Shown one piece after another: positions 52,904 to 62,844 of a stretch of 64,000 nt of DNA. The stretch spans positions 1 through 64,000 of the forward strand of contig CAJWCU010000011.1 in the NCBI GenBank assembly GCA_913030825.1. Reading direction: 5' to 3'. Position 1 is the stretch's first letter. Each line of letters begins with the position of its first letter. The notes under the pieces are model-generated. The model searched no databases. It was not told the origin of the DNA and saw nothing but the letters and a program-made list of their open reading frames with translations. The position numbers were made by a program, and so were the translations under genes. Origin of the DNA: an uncultured Rhodospirillaceae bacterium (GTDB lineage: Bacteria; Pseudomonadota; Alphaproteobacteria; Rhodospirillales; Casp-alpha2).

Positions 52904-53371
52904 TTATTTGATTTCGAAAATCGCGTCGACTTCGACGGCGACGCCACGCGGCAGGGTCGGCGCGCCGACGGCGAACCGGGCATGCTTGCCGGCCTCGCCG
53001 AAGACTTCGACCATCAGGTCGGAGGCACCGTTGATGACTTCCGGATGATCGGTGAAGTCCGCCGTGCAGTTGACGAAACCGCCCAGTTTGGCGACGCTGA
53101 CGACACGGTCCAGATCGCCGCCGCAGGCCGCGCGGACCTGGGCGATCAGGTTCAGGCCGCAGATGCGCGCCGCCTGATAGCCGTCTTCCGTCGACACGTT
53201 TTCGCCGAGGCGCCCGACACATGTCATCTCGCCGTTCCAGATGCAGATCTGACCGGCCACGAAAACCGTCGAACCGACCACCGTATAGGGGATGTAGTTG
53301 GCGGCGGGGGCGGCGGGGGCAGGCAGTTCGATGCCCAATTCCTTCAGGCGTGCGTCAACGGTGCCGGACAT
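52904..53371 (-). CDS. RidA-family protein
   Basis: A 155-residue protein of the YjgF/YER057c/UK114 fold: NYIPYTVVGSTVFVAGQI, EDGYQAARICGLNLIAQVRA and the C-terminal ARFAVGAPTLPRGVAVEVDA with the Arg normally binding the carboxylate of imine substrates. RidA deaminates reactive enamine/imine intermediates in the cytoplasm. This form is longer at the N-terminus than E. coli RidA, as in the 'atu1953-like' branch. It converges on the hydrolase gene. Confidence 0.85.
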   Translation of the reverse strand: MSGTVDARLKELGIELPAPAAPAANYIPYTVVGSTVFVAGQICIWNGEMTCVGRLGENVSTEDGYQAARICGLNLIAQVRAACGGDLDRVVSVAKLGGFVNCTADFTDHPEVINGASDLMVEVFGEAGKHARFAVGAPTLPRGVAVEVDAIFEIK

Positions 53372-53462
53372 GATTTCGGATTCCTTTTTGGCGGGGTGGA
53401 TCGGTGTTTTCTTGGCCCGGCGCCGAATGCGAAAGCGTGCGGCGTGGGGCGCGTGACAGGGA

Positions 53463-54701
53463 TTAGATGTAGAAGGTATCGCGTTCCTTGGGCGCGATAC
53501 AGACCGTTTCGCTGCCCCGTTCCTTCAACAACGTTTGTGCCGTTTCCAACTTGTCGTCGATTGCCTCGTCGCGTTGGTCCGGGTCGTGGTGATAGAGAAA
53601 CAGTCGCTTCGCCTTCGCCTTGTCGGCCAGATCTACGACCTTGGAAATGCAGGAATGGCCCCAGGTCACCTTGGTTGCGTATTCGGCGTCCGTATAGGTG
53701 GAATCGGTGATCAACGCGTCCGCGCCGTGGCAGAACTCGGCCAGTTTGGCTTCGTAATGCGGATTGTATCCGTCCGAGTTCTCCAGAAACATCTCGTTGT
53801 CGGTGATGTAGCAGAGGGACCGGCCGTTATATTCGACGCGGAAGCCCAGGCATTGGCCGGGATGGCTCAGCAGCTTGGTCTTTACCGTGATGCCGTCGAC
53901 TTCCAGTTCCTCTTCCTCCAGGTCGCGGAAATAAACGCGAGCCGCGAATTCCTTGAGCGTGATCGGGAAGTAGACGCCGTCCATCTGGGCCGAGATGATT
54001 TCGCGGATCGAGATGTCGCCCTGATTGGCGCCCAAAATCTGGAACTCGTTGCCCTGGCGATAGAGCGGCGCGAAGAACGGGATGGCGTTGATGTGGTCCC
54101 AATGGGGATGGGAGATGAAGATGCGCCCGCGAATGTTGCGCCGGCCCTTGGCCATCAGCATGTCACCGAAGGTCTTGATCCCGGTGCCGCCGTCGAAGAT
54201 GAACATCTGATCGCGCGGGAACTGCATGGTCACGCAGTTGGTGCTGCCGCCGTATTTCAGCGTGTCCTCGCCGGAAACGGGCAGGGTGCCGCGCACGCCC
54301 CAGAACGACAATTCCACGTAGTCCTGCAGAATGCGGTCGACCTTCTCGAGGAAGGTGTCCGCCATAATCGGTTTACGGATGAAGCCGTGGGCGCCGAATT
54401 CATAGGCGCGGTTGATGTCGAACTCGTAGCTTTTCGCCGTCAGCACGATGAAGGTCACGTCTTTCAACGCTTCGTGGTTGCGCGCGAATTTGCACAATTG
54501 AAAACCGTCGACGTCGGGCATCATCAGGTCGGAAATGATGCAGTCCGGATGCAGGTCCGGCAGCTTTTCCATCGCTTCACGGGAATTGGTGAACGCGGTC
54601 ACGCGATGGCCCGCCGCTTCGAGCATCGACGTGATGGCGTCCAGGATCATCCGGTCGTCATCGACCGCGACGAAATGGGTGATTGCGTTGTCTTCTGCCA
54701 T
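53463..54701 (-). CDS. Receiver domain fused to metallo-beta-lactamase-fold hydrolase
   Basis: About 412 residues from ATG 54701; the frame is open to 54791. Residues 1-125 are a response-regulator receiver: FVAVDDDRMIL (acidic pocket), ISDLMMPDVDG (phospho-acceptor Asp), FIVLTAK and HGFIRKPIMAD (Lys). The rest is an MBL-fold domain with FDGGTGIK, the zinc motif SHPHWDHINAIPFF, and later metal ligands in YITDNE, TDSTYTD and YHHDPD. It may be a phosphorylation-controlled hydrolase, for instance of a cyclic nucleotide or RNA end. The output reaction is unknown. Confidence 0.85.
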   Translation of the reverse strand: MAEDNAITHFVAVDDDRMILDAITSMLEAAGHRVTAFTNSREAMEKLPDLHPDCIISDLMMPDVDGFQLCKFARNHEALKDVTFIVLTAKSYEFDINRAYEFGAHGFIRKPIMADTFLEKVDRILQDYVELSFWGVRGTLPVSGEDTLKYGGSTNCVTMQFPRDQMFIFDGGTGIKTFGDMLMAKGRRNIRGRIFISHPHWDHINAIPFFAPLYRQGNEFQILGANQGDISIREIISAQMDGVYFPITLKEFAARVYFRDLEEEELEVDGITVKTKLLSHPGQCLGFRVEYNGRSLCYITDNEMFLENSDGYNPHYEAKLAEFCHGADALITDSTYTDAEYATKVTWGHSCISKVVDLADKAKAKRLFLYHHDPDQRDEAIDDKLETAQTLLKERGSETVCIAPKERDTFYI

Positions 54702-55119
54702 TCCCCGTCCCAATAGCCGGTATTCGACCGGCGATCCAATGCGCCAACTGTTCAAGCGAGTAGAGCCCGAACAGATTAACAAATCCCTCAAAACGACGAT
54801 TTTTGCCGCTCCCGCGCACTGTCAGGGCAGGCCGGTCTTTCAAGGGTTGTAGCAGAACACGGATGACCACCGCAAACCGTCTTTCTGCCGGCGAGATGGA
54901 TCAGGCCGACAGGGAAAGGAGCTTGCAAATCAAAGACGTCCGGGCGAAGCCGGATGACCGGTAGAAATCAGGTACGGGCCGTCAAAAAAGAGGCGTGCGA
55001 CGGGTCGAGACCCGCCACACGCCCCAAGTTTCCCAGGGAGGATTCTTGGACGGCAATTCGCTCCTTACGGCCGGCCAAAATTTGGCCGGCCGGAGCGGCG
55101 GCTGTGGTGGAAACCGCCA
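54702..55119. other. Intergenic region, 418 bp
   Basis: Between the receiver-MBL gene and the nrdJ end. It carries the nrdJ terminator at 54984-55023 and a 9-bp GC palindrome CGGCCGGCC/GGCCGGCCG at 55068-55092. The rest, probably including the receiver-MBL promoter, shows nothing else that I recognise. Confidence 0.4.
54984..55023 (-). terminator. Rho-independent terminator of nrdJ
   Basis: On the minus strand GGCGTG-N3-CGGGT pairs with ACCCG-N3-CACGCC around a 4-base loop, followed by TCTTTTTT. It lies about 97 bases after the nrdJ stop. Confidence 0.65.
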
Positions 55120-58100
55120 TTAAGAACATCCGCTCGTGGCGCCGCAGGTCACGCATTTCATGCAGGTGCCGTTGCGCACGAGGGTGAAGTTGCCGCAATC
55201 GCCGCAGGAGTCGCCTTCGTATCCCTTCATGCGAGCTTCGCGGATCTGGTCCATTTTGTTGTCCGTCTGGGCGATGACCGAGGTCTCGACCTCAAGGACG
55301 GTCTCGGTGGTTTCGGCCCGCTGTACGGCGGCGCCGGTGCCGGTCGCACCGCCGTTGCCGTTGCCCGATGCCCGCATGGCGCCGGCGCTGCCGCCGTTGC
55401 CGCCGGCCGAGGCTTCGCGGCCGCCCTGAACGACCATGAACTGCTTGGAGCGGATGTAGCCGCGGCTGGTCAACTGGGCGACGGCCTCCATGACGCCGGA
55501 GCGGTCGTCTTCCGGCAGGTCGCCTTCGTCCGATCCATCGCCGACCGTATCGGGCATCAAGTCCTGCGGCTCGACATGGGCCAAGTCGTTGCGGGACAGA
55601 TAGGAAACCGCCAGTTCACGGAAGATGTAGTCGAGGATCGACGTCGCCATCTTGATGGTGTCGTTGCCGGTGACCATGCCCGACGGCTCGAACCGCGTGA
55701 AGGTGAAGGCTTCGACGTATTCTTCCAGCGGCACGCCGTACTGAAGGCCGATCGAGATGCCGATGGCGAAGTTGTTCATCAGCGACCGGAAGGCGGCCCC
55801 TTCCTTGTGCATGTCGATGAAGATTTCCGCCAGGCGGCCGTCTTCGTATTCGCCGGTGTGCAGGTAGACCTTGTGGTCGCCGATCGACGCTTTCTGGATG
55901 TAGCCCTTGCGCCGGTTCGGCGGACGGCGCCGTTCCTGGGCCCGTTCGACAATACGCTCCACGATGCGTTCGGCGACGATCTCCGCCTGGGCGGCCGCCG
56001 GCTGCGCGGCGACGGCTTCCTCCAGGGTTTCCTCGGCGTCGACGTCATCGAGCAGGGCCGACTGCAGCGGCTGCGACAGCTTGGAGCCGTCACGGTAAAG
56101 CGCGTTGGCCTTCAGCCCGAGTCTCCAGGACAGCATGTAGGCTTCGTTGCATTCCTCGACCGAAGCCGAATTCGGCATGTTGATGGTTTTGGAAATGGCG
56201 CCGGAGATGAACGGTTGGGCCGCCGCCATCATGCGGATGTGGCTTTCGACGGAAAGGTAGCGCTTGCCGATCTTGCCGCAGGGGTTGGCGCAATCGAACA
56301 CGGACAGGTGTTCGTCCTTCAGATGCGGGGCACCTTCCAAGGTCATTGCGCCGCAAACGTAGGTGTTGGCGGCTTCGATCTCGGCCTTGGAGAAGCCGAG
56401 ATAGGTCAGCATGTCGAAGGACATGTCGTCGAGTTTCTCGGCCGGGATGCCGAGACCTTCGCGGCAGAAGTCCTCGCCCAGGTTCCACTTGTTGAACACG
56501 AACTTGATGTCGAAGGCTTCGGCCAGGGACTTTTCGAGCTTGCCCATGACGTTGTGGGAGAAGCCTTTCTCCTTCAGCGTTTCCGTATTGATGCCAGGCG
56601 CACCTTCGAGAGTGCCGTGGCCGACCGCGTACTTGATCATCTCTTCGATCTGGTCGTCTTCGTAGCCGAGGCCAGAAAGGGCCTGCGGGACCATGCGGTT
56701 GATGATCTTGAAATAGCCGCCACCGGCCAGCTTCTTGAATTTGACCAAGGCGAAGTCGGGCTCGATGCCCGTGGTGTCGCAATCCATGACCAAGCCGATG
56801 GTGCCCGTCGGTGCGATGACCGTTGTCTGGGCGTTGCGGTAGCCGTGGGCTTCGCCGCCTTCAAGCGCCTTGTCCCAGGCTTTCGCCGCCGCTTTGGACA
56901 GCGCCGTGTCGGGGCAGTCCTTGGCGACCAGCGGCACCGGATTGACTTCCAGGTCTTCGTAACCCGTGGTCTCGCCGTGCGCCGCGCGGCGGTGATTGCG
57001 GATAACCCGCAGCATGGGCTCGGCGTTGTCCTCATACCCCGGGAAGGTGCCCAGTTCCGAGGCCATCTCGGCCGAGGTAGCGTAGCAGGTACCGGTCATC
57101 AGCGCCGTGATGGCGCCGCAGATGGCGCGGCCGCCGACGGAATCGTAGGACAGGCCGTTGTTCATCAGGTAGCCGCCGATGTTGGCGTAGCCGAGGCCGA
57201 GGGTGCGGAATTCGTAGGACAGCTGGGCGATTTCCTTGGACGGGAACTGCGCCATCAGGACCGAGATTTCCAGGGTCACGGTCCACAGCCGCACGGCATG
57301 CTCGAAACCGGGAACGTCGAACTTGCCGCCTTTATCGAAGGTGATCAGGTTCAGGGACGCCAGGTTACAGGCCGTGTCGTCCAGGAACATGTATTCCGAG
57401 CAGGGGTTGGAGGCGTTGATCCGGCCCGAATTGGGGCAGGTGTGCCATTCGTTGATGGTGGTGTCGTACTGCAGGCCCGGATCGGCGCAGGCCCAGGCCG
57501 AATAGCCGATTTTCTCCCACAGGTCGCGGGCCTTGACCCGTTTGTGCACGGTGCCGTCGGTACGGCGGATCAGCTCCCATTCGCCGTCGTCGAGAACGGC
57601 GCGGATGAAGTCGTTGTTCAGACGCACGGAGTTGTTGGAGTTCTGCCCGGAAACCGTGACGTAGGCTTCGGAATCCCAATCCGTGTCGTAGGTCGGGAAA
57701 TCGATCTCCGTGTAACCCTGGCGCGCGAAGTGGATGACCCGCTGGACGTAGTTGTCGGGGATCATGACCTGGCGGCAGCCCTTGATGGCGTCTTTCAGTT
57801 CAGTGTTGAGTTTGGGGTCGAAACGGTCGTCGGCGCCGGCGTCGGCGCCCATGTCGGCCTGGCAGGCGGCCATGACCTGGGTCAGGTAGCGTTTCGCCAG
57901 GCGCGAGCCGGAAACCAGGGCCGCGACCTTCTGCTCTTCCTGGACCTTCCAGTTGATGTAGGTCTCGATGTCCGGGTGGTCGACGTCGACGACGACCATC
58001 TTGGCCGCCCGGCGCGTCGTGCCGCCGGACTTGATGGCGCCCGCCGCGCGGTCGCCGATCTTCAGGAAGCTCATCAGGCCCGACGACTTGCCGCCGCCGG

Positions 58101-58836
58101 AAAGAGGCTCGTTTTCGCCTCGGAGCTGCGAGAAGTTGGACCCGGTGCCGGAGCCGTACTTGAACAGGCGCGCCTCGCGGACCCAAAGGTCCATGATGCC
58201 GCCTTCATTGACCAGATCGTCGGAAACGCCCTGGATGAAGCAGGCATGGGGCTGCGGGTGTTCATACGACGATTGGGAGGCGACCAGCTTGCCGGTTTCG
58301 AAATCGACGTAGTGATGGCCCTGGGCCGGACCGTCGATGCCATAGGCCCAATGCAGGCCGGTGTTGAACCATTGCGGCGAGTTCGGGGCGGCCATCTGCT
58401 TGGCCAGCATGAAGCGCATTTCGTCGAAATAGGCCATGGCGTCGGCTTCGGAATCGAAATAGCCGCCTTTCCAACCCCAATAGGTCCAGGTGCCGGCCAG
58501 ACGGTCGAAGACCTGCTTGGCGCTGGTTTCACCCGTGAACCGCTTTTCCTTCGGCAGCTTCTTAAGCGCCGCTTCATCCGGCTCGGACCGCCACAGCCAG
58601 GACGGGACGGAATTTTCTTCGACCTTCTTCAGCTTCGCGGGCACACCGGCTTTGCGGAAATATTTCTGCGCCAGTACGTCGCAGGCGACCTGGGACCAGG
58701 CCTTGGGTACGTCGATGCCGTCCTGGGCAAAGACCACCGAGCCGTCGGGGTTGCGAATTTCGCTCGACGCCGCGCGAAAGGTGATTGCCGCGTAAGGCGA
58801 CTCGTCTTTTTTGGTGAAATGCCGCTTGATCTGCAT
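55120..58836 (-). CDS. nrdJ: Adenosylcobalamin-dependent ribonucleotide reductase
   Basis: A 1238-residue class II reductase. Active-site features include [16 protein letters not shown] (substrate-site Cys and the N-x-C-x-E motif), [20 protein letters not shown] and the finger-loop region; the C-terminus holds redox cysteines [13 protein letters not shown] and [14 protein letters not shown] that relay electrons from thioredoxin. It makes deoxyribonucleotides without needing oxygen and depends on vitamin B12. The size is normal for the long alphaproteobacterial form. No nrdAB or nrdD is in the window. Confidence 0.96.
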   Translation of the reverse strand: MQIKRHFTKKDESPYAAITFRAASSEIRNPDGSVVFAQDGIDVPKAWSQVACDVLAQKYFRKAGVPAKLKKVEENSVPSWLWRSEPDEAALKKLPKEKRFTGETSAKQVFDRLAGTWTYWGWKGGYFDSEADAMAYFDEMRFMLAKQMAAPNSPQWFNTGLHWAYGIDGPAQGHHYVDFETGKLVASQSSYEHPQPHACFIQGVSDDLVNEGGIMDLWVREARLFKYGSGTGSNFSQLRGENEPLSGGGKSSGLMSFLKIGDRAAGAIKSGGTTRRAAKMVVVDVDHPDIETYINWKVQEEQKVAALVSGSRLAKRYLTQVMAACQADMGADAGADDRFDPKLNTELKDAIKGCRQVMIPDNYVQRVIHFARQGYTEIDFPTYDTDWDSEAYVTVSGQNSNNSVRLNNDFIRAVLDDGEWELIRRTDGTVHKRVKARDLWEKIGYSAWACADPGLQYDTTINEWHTCPNSGRINASNPCSEYMFLDDTACNLASLNLITFDKGGKFDVPGFEHAVRLWTVTLEISVLMAQFPSKEIAQLSYEFRTLGLGYANIGGYLMNNGLSYDSVGGRAICGAITALMTGTCYATSAEMASELGTFPGYEDNAEPMLRVIRNHRRAAHGETTGYEDLEVNPVPLVAKDCPDTALSKAAAKAWDKALEGGEAHGYRNAQTTVIAPTGTIGLVMDCDTTGIEPDFALVKFKKLAGGGYFKIINRMVPQALSGLGYEDDQIEEMIKYAVGHGTLEGAPGINTETLKEKGFSHNVMGKLEKSLAEAFDIKFVFNKWNLGEDFCREGLGIPAEKLDDMSFDMLTYLGFSKAEIEAANTYVCGAMTLEGAPHLKDEHLSVFDCANPCGKIGKRYLSVESHIRMMAAAQPFISGAISKTINMPNSASVEECNEAYMLSWRLGLKANALYRDGSKLSQPLQSALLDDVDAEETLEEAVAAQPAAAQAEIVAERIVERIVERAQERRRPPNRRKGYIQKASIGDHKVYLHTGEYEDGRLAEIFIDMHKEGAAFRSLMNNFAIGISIGLQYGVPLEEYVEAFTFTRFEPSGMVTGNDTIKMATSILDYIFRELAVSYLSRNDLAHVEPQDLMPDTVGDGSDEGDLPEDDRSGVMEAVAQLTSRGYIRSKQFMVVQGGREASAGGNGGSAGAMRASGNGNGGATGTGAAVQRAETTETVLEVETSVIAQTDNKMDQIREARMKGYEGDSCGDCGNFTLVRNGTCMKCVTCGATSGCS

Positions 58837-59293
58837 GATTACCCCGTCTGCTATCCCTAAATGGTCTCTATCGACCTTAATTCGGTCCCTGTTGTCGTGC
58901 TCTGTGACGTCGTGTTCGTCTTCGACTCGTCGGCGGCCCTGCTTTGGGCCCGGCGGGCCCGCAGCGGACCCTGGTCGCTTCTTTGCCGGTTGTTCGGACG
59001 GGCTCTGCCTATCCTCAACTACATAATGTGTTTGCCCAGGCGCGAAGGACGCTAAATGTAGCCAGCGGGTTTGGGGCCAGCAACAAGATTATTTCAACAT
59101 TTAGGGGCTGTGTTACGAAAAAATTACTTGATTTTGTGGAACCGCGCAGAAATCCGGGAGTTATGTCTTTGGTCATAATTCGCGGGGGTGGGGAAAGGCC
59201 GAAATGTTGTGTGTCCGGATGGTTCGTGCGGGCTGGACCTTGGGCCCGCATGGTGCCATATTCCGCTGGTACATCAGGTGGATATGAGAACCC
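58837..59293. other. Intergenic region, 457 bp
   Basis: Divergent space between nrdJ and the NDUFA12 gene. CTAAATGT (59052-59059) and ACATTTAG (59098-59105) form an 8-bp inverted repeat, and TTATG/CATAA at about 59161-59178 another. No B12-box-like sequence was found on the nrdJ strand, and no NrdR box of the usual form. One of the repeats could be a regulator site. Confidence 0.4.
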
Positions 59294-59650
59294 ATGGACA
59301 TCGGAACGCTGCTGCATACCTGGATTCACGGCAAACTCGTCGGCGCGGACGAGTTCGGAAACCGGTACTACACCCACAAGGCCGGGGCGCTATATGGCCG
59401 CGAACGCCGCTGGGTGCTGTACAAAGGCCGCAAGGAAGCCTCCAAGGTGCCGGCCGAATGGCATGCCTGGCTGCATCATACGTCGGCGCAACCCTTGACC
59501 GAGGTCGCGACGCAGGCGCGCCCGTGGCAGAAGGAACATGTCCCCAACCTGACCGGGACCGCGGGTGCCTATCGCCCGGCGGGCCACGATTTCAAGGGCG
59601 GTGCCCGCGCCGCCGCGACCGGCGATTACGAAGCCTGGAAGCCGGAATGA
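59294..59650 (+). CDS. NADH:ubiquinone oxidoreductase subunit NDUFA12 (B17.2)
   Basis: A 118-residue accessory subunit of complex I. The family features are HGKLVGADEFGNRYYTH, ERRWVLYKGRKEASKVPAEW and HAWLHHTSAQPLTE. In alphaproteobacteria this gene is typically beside mla- or DUF2155-type genes and far from the nuo operon, as here. The protein associates with the peripheral arm of complex I at the inner membrane. Confidence 0.93.
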   Translation: MDIGTLLHTWIHGKLVGADEFGNRYYTHKAGALYGRERRWVLYKGRKEASKVPAEWHAWLHHTSAQPLTEVATQARPWQKEHVPNLTGTAGAYRPAGHDFKGGARAAATGDYEAWKPE

Positions 59651-59714
59651 CCCTGCCCGGGGCGGTCCAGGCATTCGGGTCCAAGCCGGGCCTTCAGAAT
59701 TACCGGGAAAACCG

Positions 59715-60266
59715 ATGAGCCTTGAAAGCAAGGAACAGATGATCGGCGGATTGGCGCTTGTCGTGCTGTTGGCCGTGATCGGATTCTTGAACCAGACCCG
59801 CGACCTGAGCACGGCGGCCGACGGCCGCATTCGGGTCGACGCCTTGTTCGGGCGTGTCGATGGAATCGCGCCGGGGGCCGAAGTTCGCCTGGGCGGCATT
59901 CGAATCGGGAGCGTCGCCGACCAGCGGTTGGACGACCGGTTTCGCGCGGTCCTGACCTTGAGCCTGACCGACAATGTGCCCGTGCCCAAGGATTCTTCAG
60001 CTTCGGTCCAGACCGACGGTCTCTTCGGCGGCAAGTTCATCGTGATCGAACCCGGCGGTTCGTTGGAAAATCTGAAAACCGGTGACCTGATCGCCTTTAC
60101 CCAGGATTCGCAGGTCGTCAGCGACATCCTGGAGTTGATCATTTCTCAGGGGCATCAGGCGCTCGAGGAACGCAAGGCGGGCGCCATCGCCGCACCCGCC
60201 GCCGAGGGGCCCGCCGGCGCGATCGGCGCCCCGGGCCTCGAAGGTCCTTCGGGTATTTTCAAGTAG
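59715..60266 (+). CDS. MlaD-like membrane-anchored protein (first copy)
   Basis: A 183-residue protein from ATG 59715. One N-terminal membrane helix (IGGLALVVLLAVIGFLNQTR) is followed by one MCE/MlaD-like domain: VDALFGRVDGIAPGAEVRLG, GIRIGSVADQRLDDRFRAV and SASVQTDGLFGGKFIVIEPG. The C-terminus has a Pro/Gly/Ala tail. MCE proteins bind and shuttle lipids between envelope membranes. It differs enough from the following copy to suggest distinct roles or a hetero-oligomer. Confidence 0.82.
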   Translation: MSLESKEQMIGGLALVVLLAVIGFLNQTRDLSTAADGRIRVDALFGRVDGIAPGAEVRLGGIRIGSVADQRLDDRFRAVLTLSLTDNVPVPKDSSASVQTDGLFGGKFIVIEPGGSLENLKTGDLIAFTQDSQVVSDILELIISQGHQALEERKAGAIAAPAAEGPAGAIGAPGLEGPSGIFK

Positions 60267-60286
60267 AGACAGGGAAGGCTGGGGCC

Positions 60287-60736
60287 ATGGGACGCAATGC
60301 GATCGAAACGGTGCTGGGGGCGGTGGTGCTGGTCGTCGCCGGTGTGTTTCTGTTCTTCGCCGTCAATGTTGCGCAGGTCAAAGCCGTCAGCGGTTATGAA
60401 CTGAAGGCACATTTCCTGAAGATCGGCGGGCTCAGCAAGGGATCGGACGTGCGGGTCAACGGCATCAAGGTCGGCACCGTGACCGACCGTGAACTGGACC
60501 CCCAGACCTTTGACGCCGTCGTCGTGATGTCGATCCAGCCCGACGTGAAATTGCCCAAGGACACGGTCGCGACGATCGGGTCGGAAGGGATTCTGGGCGG
60601 CATGTACGTGCGCCTCAAGCCCGGGCAGGACAAGGAAACGCTCGCCCCCGGTGGCAAGCTGGCCCGGACCGAGGATTACAAATCCCTGGAAGACCAGGTC
60701 GGCGAGATCATCTTCCTGGCGACCGGCGGGAAATAG
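60287..60736 (+). CDS. mlaD: Outer-membrane lipid asymmetry protein MlaD
   Basis: A 149-residue protein, 20 bases after the first copy. One membrane helix (VLGAVVLVVAGVFLFFAVNV) and a single MCE domain: AHFLKIGGLSKGSDVRVNGI, GTVTDRELDPQTFDAVVVMS, TIGSEGILGGMYVRLKPG. It is of normal MlaD length and would form the periplasmic hexamer of the Mla phospholipid transport system. The ATPase and permease genes are not in the window. Confidence 0.88.
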   Translation: MGRNAIETVLGAVVLVVAGVFLFFAVNVAQVKAVSGYELKAHFLKIGGLSKGSDVRVNGIKVGTVTDRELDPQTFDAVVVMSIQPDVKLPKDTVATIGSEGILGGMYVRLKPGQDKETLAPGGKLARTEDYKSLEDQVGEIIFLATGGK

Positions 60737-60741
60737 GCCGG

Positions 60742-61134
60742 ATGCGCCTTACCGCCGCCGTTGCCGCGATCGTTTTCGGTCTGACCGCTTTGTCCCTGCC
60801 GGCAGGCGCGGCGCCCATGACCAAGGTCATCCTGCAGGGGTTGGACAAGGTCACGGCGCGGGTCTCGACCATCGAGGCCCAGATCGGCCAGGTCGTGAGC
60901 TTCGGCACCTTGGAAATCATCGCCCGCAGCTGTGATAAGCGCCCGCCGGAGGAGACGCCGGAGAGTGCCGCGTTCCTCGATATTTGGGAAATCCGCCCGG
61001 GCGAGCCCGCCGTCAGCCTGTTTCGCGGCTGGATGTTCGCCTCCAGCCCGGCGCTCAATGCGCTGGAGCACCCCGTTTACGATATCTGGGTGTTGGACTG
61101 CGCCGATCCGGCCGCGCCGCCGGCATCGAACTAA
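60742..61134 (+). CDS. DUF2155 exported protein
   Basis: A 130-residue protein with a signal peptide (LTAAVAAIVFGLTALSLPAG). The conserved body has GLDKVTARVSTIEAQIGQVV, FGTLEIIARSCDKRPPEETP and LFRGWMFASSPALNALEHPV, ending VYDIWVLDC; the two cysteines (RSCDKR, VLDCAD) may pair. It is the DUF2155 protein usually found beside NDUFA12 in alphaproteobacteria; its role is not known. Confidence 0.88.
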   Translation: MRLTAAVAAIVFGLTALSLPAGAAPMTKVILQGLDKVTARVSTIEAQIGQVVSFGTLEIIARSCDKRPPEETPESAAFLDIWEIRPGEPAVSLFRGWMFASSPALNALEHPVYDIWVLDCADPAAPPASN

Positions 61135-61142
61135 AGGCGCGC

Positions 61143-61451
61143 ATGAACCCCATATATCGGCCTGCCTTGGCGGTTCTAACCATTGCGGCAGTTGTTGGCA
61201 GCGGTCCCGTGTCCGGCGCCGAGCCGAGCCTTTGCATGAGTTGTCATCGGGCGGACGACCGGATCGCCCCTGACTTGGCGGGCCGCCCAGCCACGGAATT
61301 GGTCGCGGCGATAAGGGCTTTCCAAAGCGGCAGGCGAAGCCATCCCCATATGGAATCGTTCTCCAAGTCCCTGAGCGACTCCGATATCGCGGGACTGGCT
61401 GCGCATTTTCAGGCCTTGAGGCCGAAGGGATCGAATGCGATGAACCGCTGA
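61143..61451 (+). CDS. Class I cytochrome c
   Basis: A 102-residue exported monoheme protein from ATG 61143. A signal (YRPALAVLTIAAVVGSGPVS) is followed by the heme site LCMSCHRADD; the Met axial ligand is probably in SHPHMESFSKSLSD. Such small cytochromes act as periplasmic electron carriers or subunits of sulfide dehydrogenases. It lies eight bases after the DUF2155 gene. The partner is not known. Confidence 0.85.
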   Translation: MNPIYRPALAVLTIAAVVGSGPVSGAEPSLCMSCHRADDRIAPDLAGRPATELVAAIRAFQSGRRSHPHMESFSKSLSDSDIAGLAAHFQALRPKGSNAMNR

Positions 61452-61469
61452 CCGGATGGCCGCCGCCGG

Positions 61470-62624
61470 CTATCCGACCTTGGTCGGAATATCGTGTTTC
61501 ACCGGATAGGCGCGTTCAAGCGCCGATTTCCCGGGAGCGGGGGGAGGCGCCGCGTCGCTGCCGCCCGCAGGATCATCGAAAGTATACTTGCGGATCGCGC
61601 GCTTCAGTTCCTGGATCAACTCAATACCGACCTGACCGCCGTCGCCGGTGACCTTGTCCTTAAAGACCCGACGCATGGTGTCGATATGGGCCTTGATGAT
61701 GGTAACCGCCCGGTCTTCGGTGGGGCAGCGGGCCATGGTCGTCTTGTACAGCATTTCGCCCACCTGGGTGATCAGCGGATAGCCGAAGGTGCCGCCCTGG
61801 CCGCGCAGTTCGTGGGCCAGCAGATTGATGTTCTTGAAATGAGTCGCGCGCTTTTCTTCCGGCTGTTTCAGGGCGCGATCGCAGATGCTGGACAGCGTCG
61901 TCAAATACCCCAACGCCCAGTCGTGGAATTCCAGTGTCTTGCGCTGCAATTGCTCGTCCGCCGCCTGTAAATGGCGCATTGGCAGTTCGCCGGGCGGGCT
62001 AAAGCCGGTGCCACCGGCTTTTTCCTTCAGGGAATTTGGCAGGCGAAACAGATAAACGTCGCCGGACGCCTTGGGCCGACGGACACGGTCGGACGAATAG
62101 ATGACGGTCGCGTCCTTTTCCGTCTTCACGCGGCGGTCGGGCCCGCTGGGAAGATCGTTATGGCGATGCCGGTCCGGGCCGAAATATTCGCGCGTTGCGA
62201 TGAATTGACGCGGATAATCGATGACTTCGAGAATCCGGTTGCTGACCGTCGCGGCCGAGAACGGCTTGGCGAGGAACTCATTGGCGCCGCCGTCGCGGGC
62301 TTTCTCCACGTGTTCGGTGTCGGCCGCGCCGGACATCATGATGAAGGGCATGAAGCGGTTCGGTGAGTCGCGGCCCTGACGGACCCATTTCAACAGCAGA
62401 TGACCGTCGATCGGCGCCATGACCAGATCGGAAATGACCATGTCGATGGATTTCCCATAGACGTTGCCGCTGGCAGTCAGAATTTCGATCGCTTCGACGC
62501 CGTTCTCGGCCGTCATGACCTGTCCCGCCCCGAGGGTCTTCAGCACCTCTTGCAGAATCTTGACGACGAACCGGTTGTCATCGACCAGAAGGAAGGTCAG
62601 ACGTTCTAAATTATAGACACCCAT
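61470..62624 (-). CDS. Receiver-HPt-like response regulator
   Basis: A 384-residue protein. Residues about 1-135 are a receiver (LLVDDNRFVV; MVISDLVMAPIDGHLLLKWV with phospho-Asp; FIMMSGAAD; EFLAKPFSAA with Lys). After a linker, a helical region contains FKNINLLAHELRGQGGTFGY, which looks like an HPt-type phosphotransfer motif with its His. It may relay phosphate within a two-component system. No kinase is beside it. Confidence 0.78.
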   Translation of the reverse strand: MGVYNLERLTFLLVDDNRFVVKILQEVLKTLGAGQVMTAENGVEAIEILTASGNVYGKSIDMVISDLVMAPIDGHLLLKWVRQGRDSPNRFMPFIMMSGAADTEHVEKARDGGANEFLAKPFSAATVSNRILEVIDYPRQFIATREYFGPDRHRHNDLPSGPDRRVKTEKDATVIYSSDRVRRPKASGDVYLFRLPNSLKEKAGGTGFSPPGELPMRHLQAADEQLQRKTLEFHDWALGYLTTLSSICDRALKQPEEKRATHFKNINLLAHELRGQGGTFGYPLITQVGEMLYKTTMARCPTEDRAVTIIKAHIDTMRRVFKDKVTGDGGQVGIELIQELKRAIRKYTFDDPAGGSDAAPPPAPGKSALERAYPVKHDIPTKVG

Positions 62625-62700
62625 GGGTCCCCATTCACCCGCGGCCTCTTGTCTACGGCCGTCTTATTCGTTTCCTTCACCGTATAATATAATATTTTTT

Positions 62701-62717
62701 GCATGTATTTTTCATGC
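62701..62717. promoter_or_regulatory. Inverted repeat in AT-rich promoter region
   Basis: GCATG-N7-CATGC lies in a TATAATATAATATTTTTT-rich stretch upstream of the receiver-HPt gene. It may be an operator overlapping its promoter. Confidence 0.35.
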
Positions 62718-62736
62718 TGTTCCCCATTCATAGTAG

Positions 62737-62780
62737 AAAAAGGCCGGTTCCGTAAAGCCCGGAGGCACTGGAAACCGGCC
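62737..62780 (-). terminator. Rho-independent terminator of the DsrE-like gene
   Basis: On the minus strand GGCCGGTT pairs with AACCGGCC around a 23-base loop and is followed by TTTTT. It lies 65 bases after the DsrE-like stop. Confidence 0.6.
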
Positions 62781-62844
62781 CGATTCGTCTGGAATTAGCT
62801 GGGAAGGAAGGCGCCGACCCGTTAGTCGCGCCCCGGAGTAGAAG

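Noticed and set aside
55576-58860. Open frame of about 1094 codons antisense to nrdJ
   Set aside because: nrdJ is unmistakable on the other strand; the long antisense frame is a by-product of high-GC codon use.
58837-59293. Cobalamin riboswitch before nrdJ
   Set aside because: The enzyme needs B12, but I found no B12-box-like sequence on the nrdJ strand in the leader. A covariance-model search would settle it.
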